29,495 nucleotides of DNA from JAWXUE01 sp044432865. Its GTDB lineage: Bacteria; Bacillota_I; Bacilli_A; Acholeplasmatales; Anaeroplasmataceae. Position numbers and translations under genes: made by a program. Under the pieces are notes generated by a model. The model was given only the letters and a program-made list of their open reading frames with translations. It was not told the DNA's origin and ran no database searches. Positions 1 to 7,294 of this stretch are shown one piece after another (the stretch's first letter is position 1; each line of letters opens with the position of its first letter). The stretch lies in contig JAWXUF010000012.1 in the NCBI GenBank assembly GCA_044432865.1, positions 1 through 29,495 of the forward strand, given 5' to 3'.

Positions 1-34
1 GTCTTTCTATCTCTTCATCTGTAAATTTATTCAT
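1..34 (-). CDS. Start of a gene leaving the left edge (partial)
   Basis: An ATG at 34-32 on the minus strand opens a frame MNKFTDEEIER that stays open to the window edge (11 codons). It follows a minus-strand TATAAT box and a hairpin plus T-run. No good Shine-Dalgarno is visible before the ATG, so the true start could lie further left. Too short to identify. Confidence 0.35.
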   Translation of the reverse strand, partial: MNKFTDEEIER

Positions 35-53
35 AATTATATTTCAGTACAAC

Positions 54-119
54 AAAAAAGGCACCTGAATAAGTGCCAGTTACTGTCAAGTTACTGTCCT
101 TTCTTCAGGTACCATTATA
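54..119 (-). promoter_or_regulatory. Minus-strand promoter and leader with terminator-like hairpin
   Basis: On the minus strand a TATAAT (119-114) is followed by a leader of about 50 nt. It contains two direct copies of a 10-mer (plus strand AGTTACTGTC at 78-87 and 89-98) and then a hairpin GGCAC/GTGCC (77-73 with 64-60) running into six T (59-54). The hairpin and T-run lie between promoter and first ATG, as in an attenuator. A longer pairing of 113-104 with 69-60 also exists in the DNA, but most of its 5' arm would lie upstream of the predicted transcript start. No riboswitch class was recognised. Confidence 0.4.
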
Positions 120-160
120 GAATATGAAAAGATATTCTACTTTTTTTTTGTTATTTTATA

Positions 161-169
161 TGTTATAAT
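161..169 (+). promoter_or_regulatory. Extended -10 promoter
   Basis: TGTTATAAT (161-169) is a perfect extended -10; no convincing -35 is seen upstream. It precedes the 200-724 gene and probably drives the operon through the M28-like genes. AGGAGG lies at 187-192. Confidence 0.5.
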
Positions 170-199
170 TATAAATAACTTATCTTAGGAGGATTTTAT

Positions 200-724
200 A
201 TGAGAAACAATGAAGTTAAAAACGAAGAACAAAGTATTGATGACTATTTAAATAGTTATAATTTAACACAAAAAGCAAAATTTATGTACAAAAATGGGTT
301 TGTTGGAAATGTATTCCAAATGGAAAACTTATCAGGATATAATGATGTTACATATGAAAAAGGATTTAGTGGATTTACTGTTTTATCAAATGAAGAAGGT
401 GACTTATTTTTAGCACTTCCTGAAACTGATGAAGAAGAAAATATTTTCGCATACAATGTAACTCCTATTAATAAAGTTACTGAAGAACAATATCAATCGT
501 TATTAAAAATTTCTGAGACAGTAAATAAAGCAAATGTTTTTAATGTTTTAAAAATTTCTGCATTAGTGATATTTGCTGCTGGATTAGTATTTACTCTTCT
601 AATTACAACGCTGTATTTATCTGGTGGTTTATCATTAATGGATGCTCTATCATATATCTCTCCACAAATATTAACAATTGGTGTTGGTCTTGGTGTATTT
701 GCTCTTTTATTTAAAAAGAAATAA
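200..724 (+). CDS. Unknown protein with two C-terminal membrane helices
   Basis: A 174-residue protein that I do not recognise. The first about 105 residues are soluble and acidic with no signal peptide. Two hydrophobic segments follow at about 112-138 and 150-171, ending in a lysine-rich tail (FKKK), so the N-terminal domain probably faces the cytosol. The ATG has a strong AGGAGG 8 nt upstream and the promoter at 161-169. Its stop overlaps the rsmE start (taATG), so the two are translationally coupled and it leads the rsmE-mtaB operon. In B. subtilis prmA sits here; this protein lacks any methyltransferase motif and is not PrmA. The reading frame is secure; the function is unknown. Confidence 0.85.
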   Translation: MRNNEVKNEEQSIDDYLNSYNLTQKAKFMYKNGFVGNVFQMENLSGYNDVTYEKGFSGFTVLSNEEGDLFLALPETDEEENIFAYNVTPINKVTEEQYQSLLKISETVNKANVFNVLKISALVIFAAGLVFTLLITTLYLSGGLSLMDALSYISPQILTIGVGLGVFALLFKKK

Positions 725-1440
725 TGCAAAGATATTTTATATCAGATAAAGAATTTGAATTAAACATCATTTCTTCAAATGATGTTTTTCATATTTCTAA
801 AGTAATTAGATCAAAAGTAAATGATAAAATTATTGTATGTAATAATGAAGAAGCACATATTGTATCAATTACGAATATAACTGAAAAAGAAGTTCATTTT
901 ACTAAAGAAGAACAGTTAAGAAGTAATGAATTAAATACTAACATAACATTATTACAAGGTATTCCTAAGGGAGATAAACTTGATGATATTATAATGCATT
1001 CTACAGAATTAGGCGTAAGTAATATTTTAATAGGTAATTTTATAAGAAGTATAGCTAAAATAGAAGAAAAGAAAAAAGAGCATAAGTTAACAAGATTTAG
1101 AAAAATAGCAAAAGAAGCAGCAGAACAATCTCATAGAAATGTAATTCCAAATATAGAAGTAGTAGATTATAAAAAAATAGATTATACAAAATATGATTTA
1201 TTAGTTTTATTAGATGAAGATGAAGCAAAAAAAATAAAAAGTTTAAATTTAAAAGATGTATATAACAATCAAAAAAATATATTATTTGTAGTAGGTCCTG
1301 AAGGTGGAATTGATAGTAAAGAAAGAGATTTCTTTGTTAAAAACAATTTCGTTTTAATTTCTTTAGGAAAAAGAATTTTAAGAACTCAAACTGCAAGTTT
1401 ATCATTTTTAAGTATGTTAGGATACTGTAGTGAGGAGTAA
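724..1440 (+). CDS. rsmE: 16S rRNA m3U1498 methyltransferase RsmE
   Basis: A SPOUT-family methyltransferase of 238 residues, the usual size, which methylates N3 of U1498 in 16S rRNA using SAM. The N-terminal PUA-like part begins MQRYF. The SAM-binding trefoil knot near the C terminus shows GPEGGID at 191-197 and LGKRILRTQTA at 214-224, the family signatures. Start ATG overlaps the previous stop by one base. mtaB follows after 2 nt, matching yqeU-yqeV in B. subtilis. Assignment is confident from motifs and synteny. Confidence 0.95.
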   Translation: MQRYFISDKEFELNIISSNDVFHISKVIRSKVNDKIIVCNNEEAHIVSITNITEKEVHFTKEEQLRSNELNTNITLLQGIPKGDKLDDIIMHSTELGVSNILIGNFIRSIAKIEEKKKEHKLTRFRKIAKEAAEQSHRNVIPNIEVVDYKKIDYTKYDLLVLLDEDEAKKIKSLNLKDVYNNQKNILFVVGPEGGIDSKERDFFVKNNFVLISLGKRILRTQTASLSFLSMLGYCSEE

Positions 1441-1442
1441 AT

Positions 1443-2723
1443 ATGAAAGTAGCATTTATAACACTTGGGTGTAAAGTAAATATATATGAAACAAACGCTA
1501 TACAAGAAATGTTCGTTAATAATGGACATGAGATTGTAAAAGATGATGAGTATTTTGATGCTTGTATTATTAATACATGTAGTGTTACAAACACAGCAAG
1601 TGCTAAAAGTAGAAAGATGATTCGTTATGCAATTAAACAAAATCCTAATGCTATCATTGGTGTTATTGGATGTTACAGCGAATCTGATAGTGATGAAATA
1701 AATACAATTTCAGGTGTTGATTACATCATTGGAAATGAAGGTAAAAAAGATATTGTAGAATTAATTAGTAGTGGAGTTAAACGTAATGAAGCATTAATTA
1801 AATTAAAAGATATATTACAATTTAAAGAGTTTGAGGATTACAATGCAACTAAGTTTAATCAAACAAGAGCATTCCTTAAAATCCAAGATGGATGTACAAA
1901 CTTTTGTACATTTTGTATTATTCCATATACAAGAGGTCCTATTAGATCTAAAGATGCATTTAAAGTTATTGATGATATGAATAACATAGTAAATGAAGGT
2001 TATAAAGAAGTTGTATTAACAGGTATTCATACTGGTAAATATAATGATATTGAAAATAATATTTCATTTACAAACCTTATTGAAAAAATATTAGAAGAAA
2101 CAAAAGTAGAAAGATTGAGAATTTCTTCAATCGAAATAAATGAGATAACTGAGCCATTTCTTCAAATGTTTAGTAGTAATAGATTAGCTGAACATCTTCA
2201 CTTACCACTACAAGCTGGAAGTGATAGAGTACTTAAAGCTATGAATAGAAAATATAATAAAGATGAGTTTAGAGCGCAAGTAAATCTTATTAAAAAATAT
2301 ATTCCAAATATTGCATTAACTGCAGATGTTATCTGCGGTTTCCCTGAAGAAACTGAAGAAGAATTTAATGAAACTTTAGAGTTTTGCAAGGAAATTGGAT
2401 TTGCTAAAATTCATGCATTCCCATTCTCTTTAAGAAAAGGTACTAAAGCACAAGACTTAAAACAGTTACACCCTAGTGTAATAAAAGAAAGAATGAATAA
2501 AATTTTAGAGTTAGATTATGAATTACAATTAGCTTATAATGAAAAATTTATTGATAAAGAATTTGATATGATTATTGAAGATAGACATCAAGATTACTTA
2601 GTAGGACATACATCTAATTTTATTGCTGTATATATTCCTTATCAAGACAATCTTCAAGGTAAACTTGTAAATATAAAAATTACTAAAATTAAAAATAATA
2701 AAGTATACGGAGAATTGTTATGA
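1443..2723 (+). CDS. mtaB: tRNA t6A37 methylthiotransferase MtaB
   Basis: A radical-SAM methylthiotransferase (426 residues) that adds a 2-methylthio group to N6-threonylcarbamoyladenosine at tRNA position 37. Domain order is standard: an N-terminal UPF0004 domain with cluster cysteines C10, C46 and C77; the radical SAM CxxxCxxC at C151, C155 and C158 within DGCTNFCTFC; and a C-terminal TRAM-like domain. The opening TLGCKVN and NTCSVTN motifs fit the MtaB/YqeV subgroup. GAGGAG lies just before the ATG. Its stop overlaps the next gene by 4 nt (ATGA), so the M28-like gene is coupled to it. Confidence 0.94.
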   Translation: MKVAFITLGCKVNIYETNAIQEMFVNNGHEIVKDDEYFDACIINTCSVTNTASAKSRKMIRYAIKQNPNAIIGVIGCYSESDSDEINTISGVDYIIGNEGKKDIVELISSGVKRNEALIKLKDILQFKEFEDYNATKFNQTRAFLKIQDGCTNFCTFCIIPYTRGPIRSKDAFKVIDDMNNIVNEGYKEVVLTGIHTGKYNDIENNISFTNLIEKILEETKVERLRISSIEINEITEPFLQMFSSNRLAEHLHLPLQAGSDRVLKAMNRKYNKDEFRAQVNLIKKYIPNIALTADVICGFPEETEEEFNETLEFCKEIGFAKIHAFPFSLRKGTKAQDLKQLHPSVIKERMNKILELDYELQLAYNEKFIDKEFDMIIEDRHQDYLVGHTSNFIAVYIPYQDNLQGKLVNIKITKIKNNKVYGELL

Positions 2724-3631
2724 TTGAATTAAGTGAAAATATAATCAAAAATCATGTGATTAGAAATACATATCAAGAAAAAACAAACTTTATTAATTTG
2801 ATTAGTGAAAATTATAATACAACTATTCAAGAAAATAAAAAAACAAAATCTAGAAATATCATAATAGGTGATGTAACAACAGCGAAAGTAATATATACTG
2901 CACATTATGATACTCCTAATGTACTTCCGATTAAATCTATAATAACACCTCAAAATATTCCATTCTTTATTATTTCTCAACTATTAATTGGTTTAATTTT
3001 TTGTATCCCAGTTTTTATAATAAATTATTTTGCTAATTTATTTCTTGAAGATGCTACATTTGTTTTATTAATTTCATTTTTATCTTTATTTTTACTTACA
3101 TTTCTTTTAAAGAATGGTCCAAAAAATAAAAATAATTTTAATGATAATACCTCAGGAGTTGTTACATTAATTGAATTAATGAACAAATTAAGTGATGAAG
3201 AAAAAAGCAATTGTGCATTTATATTTTTTGATAATGAAGAAAAAGGATTATATGGGTCAAGCTATTTTAGAAAACAATATAAAGATATTTTAAATAATTT
3301 TCTTATTGTAAATTTTGACTGTGTTGGTGATGGTAATAATATCTTACTTGTTTACAATAAAAATGGTAGACTGAAATATAAAGAAGATGTTAATAAGAAT
3401 TTTGCTTCTAATAATGAATTTAATTTTATTAAAGAAACGAAACTTCAATTATATCCATCTGATCAAATGGGATTTAAAAATAGTGTTGCAGTATGTGCAT
3501 TAAACAAATCGAAGATTGTTGGGTATTATGTAACTAATATCCATTCGAAAAAAGATACTACATTAATAAAAGAAAATATAGAATATTTAGCTGCAAATTT
3601 TGCTGAATATCAAAAAGAAGTGGGTAATTAA
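2720..3631 (+). CDS. Membrane M28-type metallopeptidase-like protein (intact site)
   Basis: A 303-residue protein with the core of family M28 zinc aminopeptidases. The expected five metal or catalytic positions can be read: H62 in AHYDTPN, D142 in NDNTSG, E173/E174 in DNEEKGLYGS, D200 in NFDCVGDG and H275 in TNIHSKKD. Two hydrophobic helices are inserted between the first and second ligands (about 81-106 and 112-131), so the peptidase core is split around a membrane hairpin. GGAG at 2709-2712 supports the ATG start. It overlaps mtaB by 4 nt and is followed directly by a degenerate paralogue. Peptidase activity is inferred from the ligands; the substrate is unknown. Confidence 0.75.
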   Translation: MIELSENIIKNHVIRNTYQEKTNFINLISENYNTTIQENKKTKSRNIIIGDVTTAKVIYTAHYDTPNVLPIKSIITPQNIPFFIISQLLIGLIFCIPVFIINYFANLFLEDATFVLLISFLSLFLLTFLLKNGPKNKNNFNDNTSGVVTLIELMNKLSDEEKSNCAFIFFDNEEKGLYGSSYFRKQYKDILNNFLIVNFDCVGDGNNILLVYNKNGRLKYKEDVNKNFASNNEFNFIKETKLQLYPSDQMGFKNSVAVCALNKSKIVGYYVTNIHSKKDTTLIKENIEYLAANFAEYQKEVGN

Positions 3632-3632
3632 T

Positions 3633-4526
3633 ATGAATGAGTTAAGTAAAAAACTTATTTTTGAAAATAAGAAAAGAAACACTAAAAAAGAAAAAGAGGA
3701 ATTTATACAAGAACTATCAAGTAAATATGATTGTACATTTCATCAAAATAAATCTGGTGGTATAAGAAATATCATAATTGGTGATTTAAATAATGCGAAA
3801 GTTATTTATACAACAAGTTATGATACTCCAACTATCTCTCAATCTGATACAATTCCATTCCCTGAAAGTAAGTTATTACATTTTCTTACTATTGGTGCAA
3901 AAATCATATTTTTGTTATTTTTAATAATGATCCCTGTATTAATTTTTTGTTTCGGTATGGAAACTTCAAACTTCTATTTTCTTGTTTTTTTTCTACCAAT
4001 CATGTTATTTAGTAATTCTCAAGCTAAGCATACTAAAAATACATCTGGTGTTGCTACACTAATTGAACTTATTGATAAGATGGATGATGAAGATAAAAAG
4101 AATTGTGCATTCGTATTTTTTGATGCAAGTGAATATTACAGAATAGGCTCTAAAATATTTTATAAAGCACATAAGGAATTATTAGATAGTAAATTAGTAG
4201 TTAATTTAGATGGTACAGGTACTGGAGAAAATATTTTATTTACATATAAAAAAGAAAATGAGTCATATGTAGAAAATCTTAATCCTTATTTTGAAAATTT
4301 AAATAATTTAAAATTACAAAAGAAAGAAAAATTTAGAAGACATCATTCTGATCATTTAAGTTTTAAAAATAGTGTTTGTATTAGTACAGCCTCACATACT
4401 AAAATCTTTGGTAACTTTATTAATAAAGATATGAGAATGCCATCACTAGTAGAATTATATACAAATAATGTAGAACAAATTGCTTTAGCATTATGTGAAT
4501 ACCAAAAAGGATTAAACGATAATTAA
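3633..4526 (+). CDS. Paralogue of the M28-like protein with metal ligands lost
   Basis: A 297-residue protein clearly homologous along its whole length to the preceding one (shared RNIIIGD, KVIYT, YDTP, NTSGV, TLIEL, NCAF, FFD and FKNSV blocks). It keeps the membrane hairpin (about 86-106 and 113-127). The M28 ligands have gone: H62 is S62, D142 is K135, the glutamate pair is S166-E167, and no histidine is found where H275 should be. Only the D193 equivalent remains. It is probably a non-catalytic partner or sensor. The frame could start at a TTG at 3600, but the ATG at 3633 aligns with the paralogue's start and avoids an overlap, so it is preferred. Confidence 0.75.
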   Translation: MNELSKKLIFENKKRNTKKEKEEFIQELSSKYDCTFHQNKSGGIRNIIIGDLNNAKVIYTTSYDTPTISQSDTIPFPESKLLHFLTIGAKIIFLLFLIMIPVLIFCFGMETSNFYFLVFFLPIMLFSNSQAKHTKNTSGVATLIELIDKMDDEDKKNCAFVFFDASEYYRIGSKIFYKAHKELLDSKLVVNLDGTGTGENILFTYKKENESYVENLNPYFENLNNLKLQKKEKFRRHHSDHLSFKNSVCISTASHTKIFGNFINKDMRMPSLVELYTNNVEQIALALCEYQKGLNDN

Positions 4527-4542
4527 TTTTATCGTTTTTTTT
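4514..4542 (+). terminator. Intrinsic terminator overlapping the gene end
   Basis: AAACGATA (4514-4521) pairs with TATCGTTT (4530-4537) and runs into a T-tract. The stem includes the last codons and stop of the preceding gene and ends the rsmE-mtaB-M28 operon. Confidence 0.8.
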
Positions 4543-4570
4543 CATATTTAGGACAACTATTGAATATAAT
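4543..4570 (+). promoter_or_regulatory. Possible sigma-E-like promoter before yqfC
   Basis: CATATTT at 4543-4549 resembles the sigma-E -35, and AATATAAT at 4563-4570 matches six of eight positions of the sigma-E -10 (CATACAAT), with 13 bp between the cores. The same -10 also contains TATAAT and could serve the housekeeping sigma factor. The start point would fall at the AGGTG of yqfC (4576-4580), so the 5' UTR would be very short. Confidence 0.35.
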
Positions 4571-4585
4571 GCAATAGGTGATTAT

Positions 4586-4834
4586 ATGAACATAATAAGA
4601 AATAATGAAATTACGAAAAATCTATTAAATGATTTAAAAGTAACATATCAAAATAATTTAATAGAAATAACAAACTACAATAAAATACTAATTTTTGATG
4701 ATAAAGAAATAGTCCTAAAAAATATTGTGATACAAGGTGAAAATCTAAAGATAATTTATATCGACAAATATCAAGTTAAAGTAAATGGTACAATACATTT
4801 AGTTAAAGGAGATATAAATGAAAGCGAATTATAA
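4586..4834 (+). CDS. yqfC: Sporulation protein YqfC (YabP/YqfC family)
   Basis: An 82-residue small beta-rich protein of the YabP/YqfC family. The central pattern around GYNKILIFDD-like sequence (here TNYNKILIFDDKEIVLK) and the downstream VKVNGTIHLVK match the family. In B. subtilis yqfC belongs to the sigma-E regulon; its biochemical role is not settled. AGGTG at 4576-4580 gives the ATG. It overlaps yqfD by 17 nt, so the pair is coupled, and yqfC-yqfD-phoH is the order in Bacillus. The synteny makes the call firm despite the short length. Confidence 0.85.
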   Translation: MNIIRNNEITKNLLNDLKVTYQNNLIEITNYNKILIFDDKEIVLKNIVIQGENLKIIYIDKYQVKVNGTIHLVKGDINESEL

Positions 4835-5912
4835 AATATCAATGTATTATGATGATTACATTGTTAATCATCAAGATATAATAGCATATGACTTAGAATC
4901 AAAAGGTAATAGTATAATATTTTATACTAATAAAGAAACATTAGATTATTTAAATATAAATAATTTGAATTATGTAATTGAAAGAAATATTAAAGAAAAA
5001 ATAAAAAAAGTACTTTTACTAAAGAAATTTGTTTTATTTGGAATAATCATAATTGGATTTGGAATATATTTAAATGCTTACAGAGTACAAAATGTAATAT
5101 TTAATATTGAGACACCTATCAATAATGAAATAAAAACTAGAATTGAAACTTCTCATAAAAAAGTTTTCTTTTTTGATTTTTCAAATATCGATTACCAACA
5201 ATTATCAAAAGATTTAAGAAGTGAATATTCATGTTATGAATGGATAAGCGTAACAAAGAATTATGATGTAATAGAAGTTGAAATAATAAAAACTGGATTA
5301 GATAATAATTATGTAGATGATTTATATGGTAATATTGTAGCAACTAAAGATGGAATAATAGAAACATACTTAGTAACAGGTGGAGATATATTAGTAACAA
5401 GAAATCAATATGTAAAACAAGGTGATATTTTAATACAAGGTTCTTATTACGATAAAACTGTAACTCCAAAAGGTGTAATATTAGCTCATACATTTGAAAC
5501 TCAAGTGTATCAAGTACCTAAGGTAATTGAAGAAACTCAATTAACAGGGGAAAAAGAATCTTATTATAGATTGAATATCATTAATAATATATTTGATTTA
5601 AAAAGTAATTATATTTATAATGAATATAGTGAAGAAAGTATTGAAGTATTTAAAATGCCATTTTTATTTACAGTATACAAAGTAAATCGCTATAATAAAC
5701 AAAATATAATATATAACAACGATATTGATTCAGCAATTGAATATGGTTATTCTAAAGTAGAAGAACATTTCAATAAAACAAAAGTACTAGATGAAGAAGA
5801 AATTGAAACTTGTATGCTACTTACATCAATCGAATACGATGATTATTATGAAGTTACTTATCTAGTAAAAAAAATAGAGTCAATTGGAAAATTTGAGGAG
5901 ATGATTCAATGA
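4818..5912 (+). CDS. yqfD: Sporulation protein YqfD
   Basis: A 364-residue YqfD-family membrane protein, linked to forespore development in B. subtilis. It has an N-terminal soluble domain of about 65 residues, one membrane helix at about 66-87 after a lysine-rich stretch, and a long extracytoplasmic domain with the family's conserved GDILVTRNQYVKQGDILIQG-type block around residues 190-211. AAGGAGAT precedes the ATG. It overlaps yqfC upstream and phoH downstream (ATGA), so all three are co-translated. Length is slightly short of the roughly 390-400 residues typical for the family. Confidence 0.88.
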   Translation: MKANYKISMYYDDYIVNHQDIIAYDLESKGNSIIFYTNKETLDYLNINNLNYVIERNIKEKIKKVLLLKKFVLFGIIIIGFGIYLNAYRVQNVIFNIETPINNEIKTRIETSHKKVFFFDFSNIDYQQLSKDLRSEYSCYEWISVTKNYDVIEVEIIKTGLDNNYVDDLYGNIVATKDGIIETYLVTGGDILVTRNQYVKQGDILIQGSYYDKTVTPKGVILAHTFETQVYQVPKVIEETQLTGEKESYYRLNIINNIFDLKSNYIYNEYSEESIEVFKMPFLFTVYKVNRYNKQNIIYNNDIDSAIEYGYSKVEEHFNKTKVLDEEEIETCMLLTSIEYDDYYEVTYLVKKIESIGKFEEMIQ

Positions 5913-6856
5913 ATTTAAATATTAATTTAGAAACAAAAGAAATTCAAAATATTTGTGGACCTAATGATACTCATATTAAATTATTAAGTAATTTATATGA
6001 AACTAAAATATCTTTCTTTCAAAACAAACTAACAATAGATTCTGAAGATACAAATTTAATAAATAAAGTACATGATTTATTTAAAACATTAATTGAAATT
6101 GTAAAATTAAATATTGATCTAACAAATAGAGATATTGTTTATATGCATAAATTACAAAATGCTAATAAATTATATGAAGCTATTTCTTTATATCAAAATT
6201 CTCAACCAGTTGGTAAAACAGTAGATCATAAAAATATTTATCCTAAAACTTTAAACCAAAGAATCTATTTTGAAAATTTAAAATCAAAAAGCATTGTATT
6301 TGGTGTAGGAGTTGCTGGGACGGGAAAAACTTATATGGCTGTTGTATATGCTGTAAACCTATTAAAGAAAAATCATATCAATAAAATAATATTAACAAGG
6401 CCAGCTGTAGAAGCAGGAGAATCATTAGGATTTCTTCCTGGAGACTTAAAAGAAAAGATTGATCCTTATTTAAGACCTTTATATGATGCTTTACATGATA
6501 CATTAGGTGTTGAACATACTAAAGCGTTAATTGAAGCTAATGTAATTGAAATAGCTCCTTTAGCATATATGAGAGGAAGAACATTGGAAAATGCATATAT
6601 TATATTAGATGAAGCACAAAATACTACAAATATGCAGATGAAAATGTTCCTAACAAGATTAGGATTTAAATCTAGAATGGTAATAACAGGTGATTTAACA
6701 CAAGTAGATTTAAAAAATAATCAAACAAGTGGATTAAGTGTAGCAACAAAACTATTAAAAAATATTGATGAAATAGGTATAGTAAACTTCGAATCATTAG
6801 ATGTTGTTAGGCATCCTTTAGTAGCAAAAATAATCGAATGCTACGAAGAAAATTAG
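5909..6856 (+). CDS. phoH: PhoH-family ATPase
   Basis: A 315-residue PhoH-like P-loop ATPase, probably acting in RNA metabolism together with YbeY; its exact activity is not established. A KH-like N-terminal domain (about 1-100) precedes the ATPase domain. Walker A is GVAGTGKT at 134-141, the family block LTRPAVEAGESLGFLPGDL at 162-180, and Walker B IILDEAQ at 231-237. It overlaps yqfD by 4 nt. In Bacillus, pgpH and ybeY follow; here three independently transcribed genes separate phoH from ybeY. No clear intrinsic terminator is seen after it before the rpsU promoter. Confidence 0.93.
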   Translation: MNLNINLETKEIQNICGPNDTHIKLLSNLYETKISFFQNKLTIDSEDTNLINKVHDLFKTLIEIVKLNIDLTNRDIVYMHKLQNANKLYEAISLYQNSQPVGKTVDHKNIYPKTLNQRIYFENLKSKSIVFGVGVAGTGKTYMAVVYAVNLLKKNHINKIILTRPAVEAGESLGFLPGDLKEKIDPYLRPLYDALHDTLGVEHTKALIEANVIEIAPLAYMRGRTLENAYIILDEAQNTTNMQMKMFLTRLGFKSRMVITGDLTQVDLKNNQTSGLSVATKLLKNIDEIGIVNFESLDVVRHPLVAKIIECYEEN

Positions 6857-6893
6857 TTCTTATATAAAATTTTAATAAAAATATTGTTTTAAG

Positions 6894-6922
6894 TTGACAA
6901 AATAGAACCTATATGTTAAAAT
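6894..6922 (+). promoter_or_regulatory. Strong sigma-A promoter of rpsU
   Basis: TTGACA (6894-6899), a 17-bp spacer, then TGTTAAAAT with the hexamer TAAAAT at 6917-6922. This is one of the few promoters in the window with a consensus -35, and fits a highly expressed ribosomal gene. Confidence 0.85.
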
Positions 6923-6955
6923 TATTAAGAATTTTGATTTGGAAGGAGGGCTTGT

Positions 6956-7132
6956 ATGCCTAAAACTGTAGTTCGCGAAAAAGAGAACATCGATGACGCT
7001 TTACGTAGATTCAAAAGAGAAGTATCACGTTCTGGTACTTTAGCTGAGGTTCGTAAACGTGAATATTACGTTAAACCTAGCGTTAACAAAAAATTAAAAC
7101 GTATCGCTGCACGTAATAACAAAAAGTTCTAA
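6956..7132 (+). CDS. rpsU: 30S ribosomal protein S21
   Basis: A 58-residue basic protein of the small ribosomal subunit. The translation begins MPKTVVREKENIDDALRRF and continues with KREVSRSGTLAEVRKREYY and a Lys/Arg-rich tail, a textbook S21. AGGAGG at 6944-6949 gives the ATG at 6956. Arginine codons are CGT/CGC at seven of nine positions, whereas the neighbouring genes use almost only AGA, as expected of strong expression. In B. subtilis rpsU lies between mtaB/yqeW and yqeY; here it has moved to after phoH. It is monocistronic, between its own promoter and terminator. Confidence 0.97.
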   Translation: MPKTVVREKENIDDALRRFKREVSRSGTLAEVRKREYYVKPSVNKKLKRIAARNNKKF

Positions 7133-7139
7133 TAGCGAC

Positions 7140-7168
7140 TATAGCTTCCTCAAATCATAGGAACTATA
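7140..7168 (+). other. Bulged hairpin in the rpsU 3' UTR
   Basis: TATAG-C-TTCCT (7140-7150) pairs with AGGAACTATA (7159-7168) with one bulged C at 7145 and an 8-nt loop. No T-run follows, so it is not a terminator by itself; the terminator lies 20 nt further on. It may stabilise the rpsU mRNA. Confidence 0.45.
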
Positions 7169-7186
7169 CGTTATAATAAAAAAAGA

Positions 7187-7216
7187 AAATACGAGAAAAT
7201 TTCTCGTATTTTTTTA
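7187..7216 (+). terminator. Intrinsic terminator of rpsU
   Basis: A stem of about 11 bp (AATACGAGAAA, 7188-7198, with its complement ending at 7210) followed by a run of T to 7215. Confidence 0.88.
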
Positions 7217-7263
7217 TGTTTAAATCCAATAAAATACATCTTTTATCTTTTTCTAAATAATGA

Positions 7264-7269
7264 TATAAT
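7264..7269 (+). promoter_or_regulatory. -10 box of the nagA-like gene
   Basis: TATAAT at 7264-7269 with no recognisable -35. The Shine-Dalgarno AGAGGTG is at 7281-7287. Confidence 0.45.
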
Positions 7270-7294
7270 AATTTTATGAAAGAGGTGCTTTAAT

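Noticed and set aside
3600..3632. TTG start extending the second M28-like protein by 11 residues into the previous gene.
   Set aside because: The ATG at 3633 matches the start of the paralogue and gives no large overlap.
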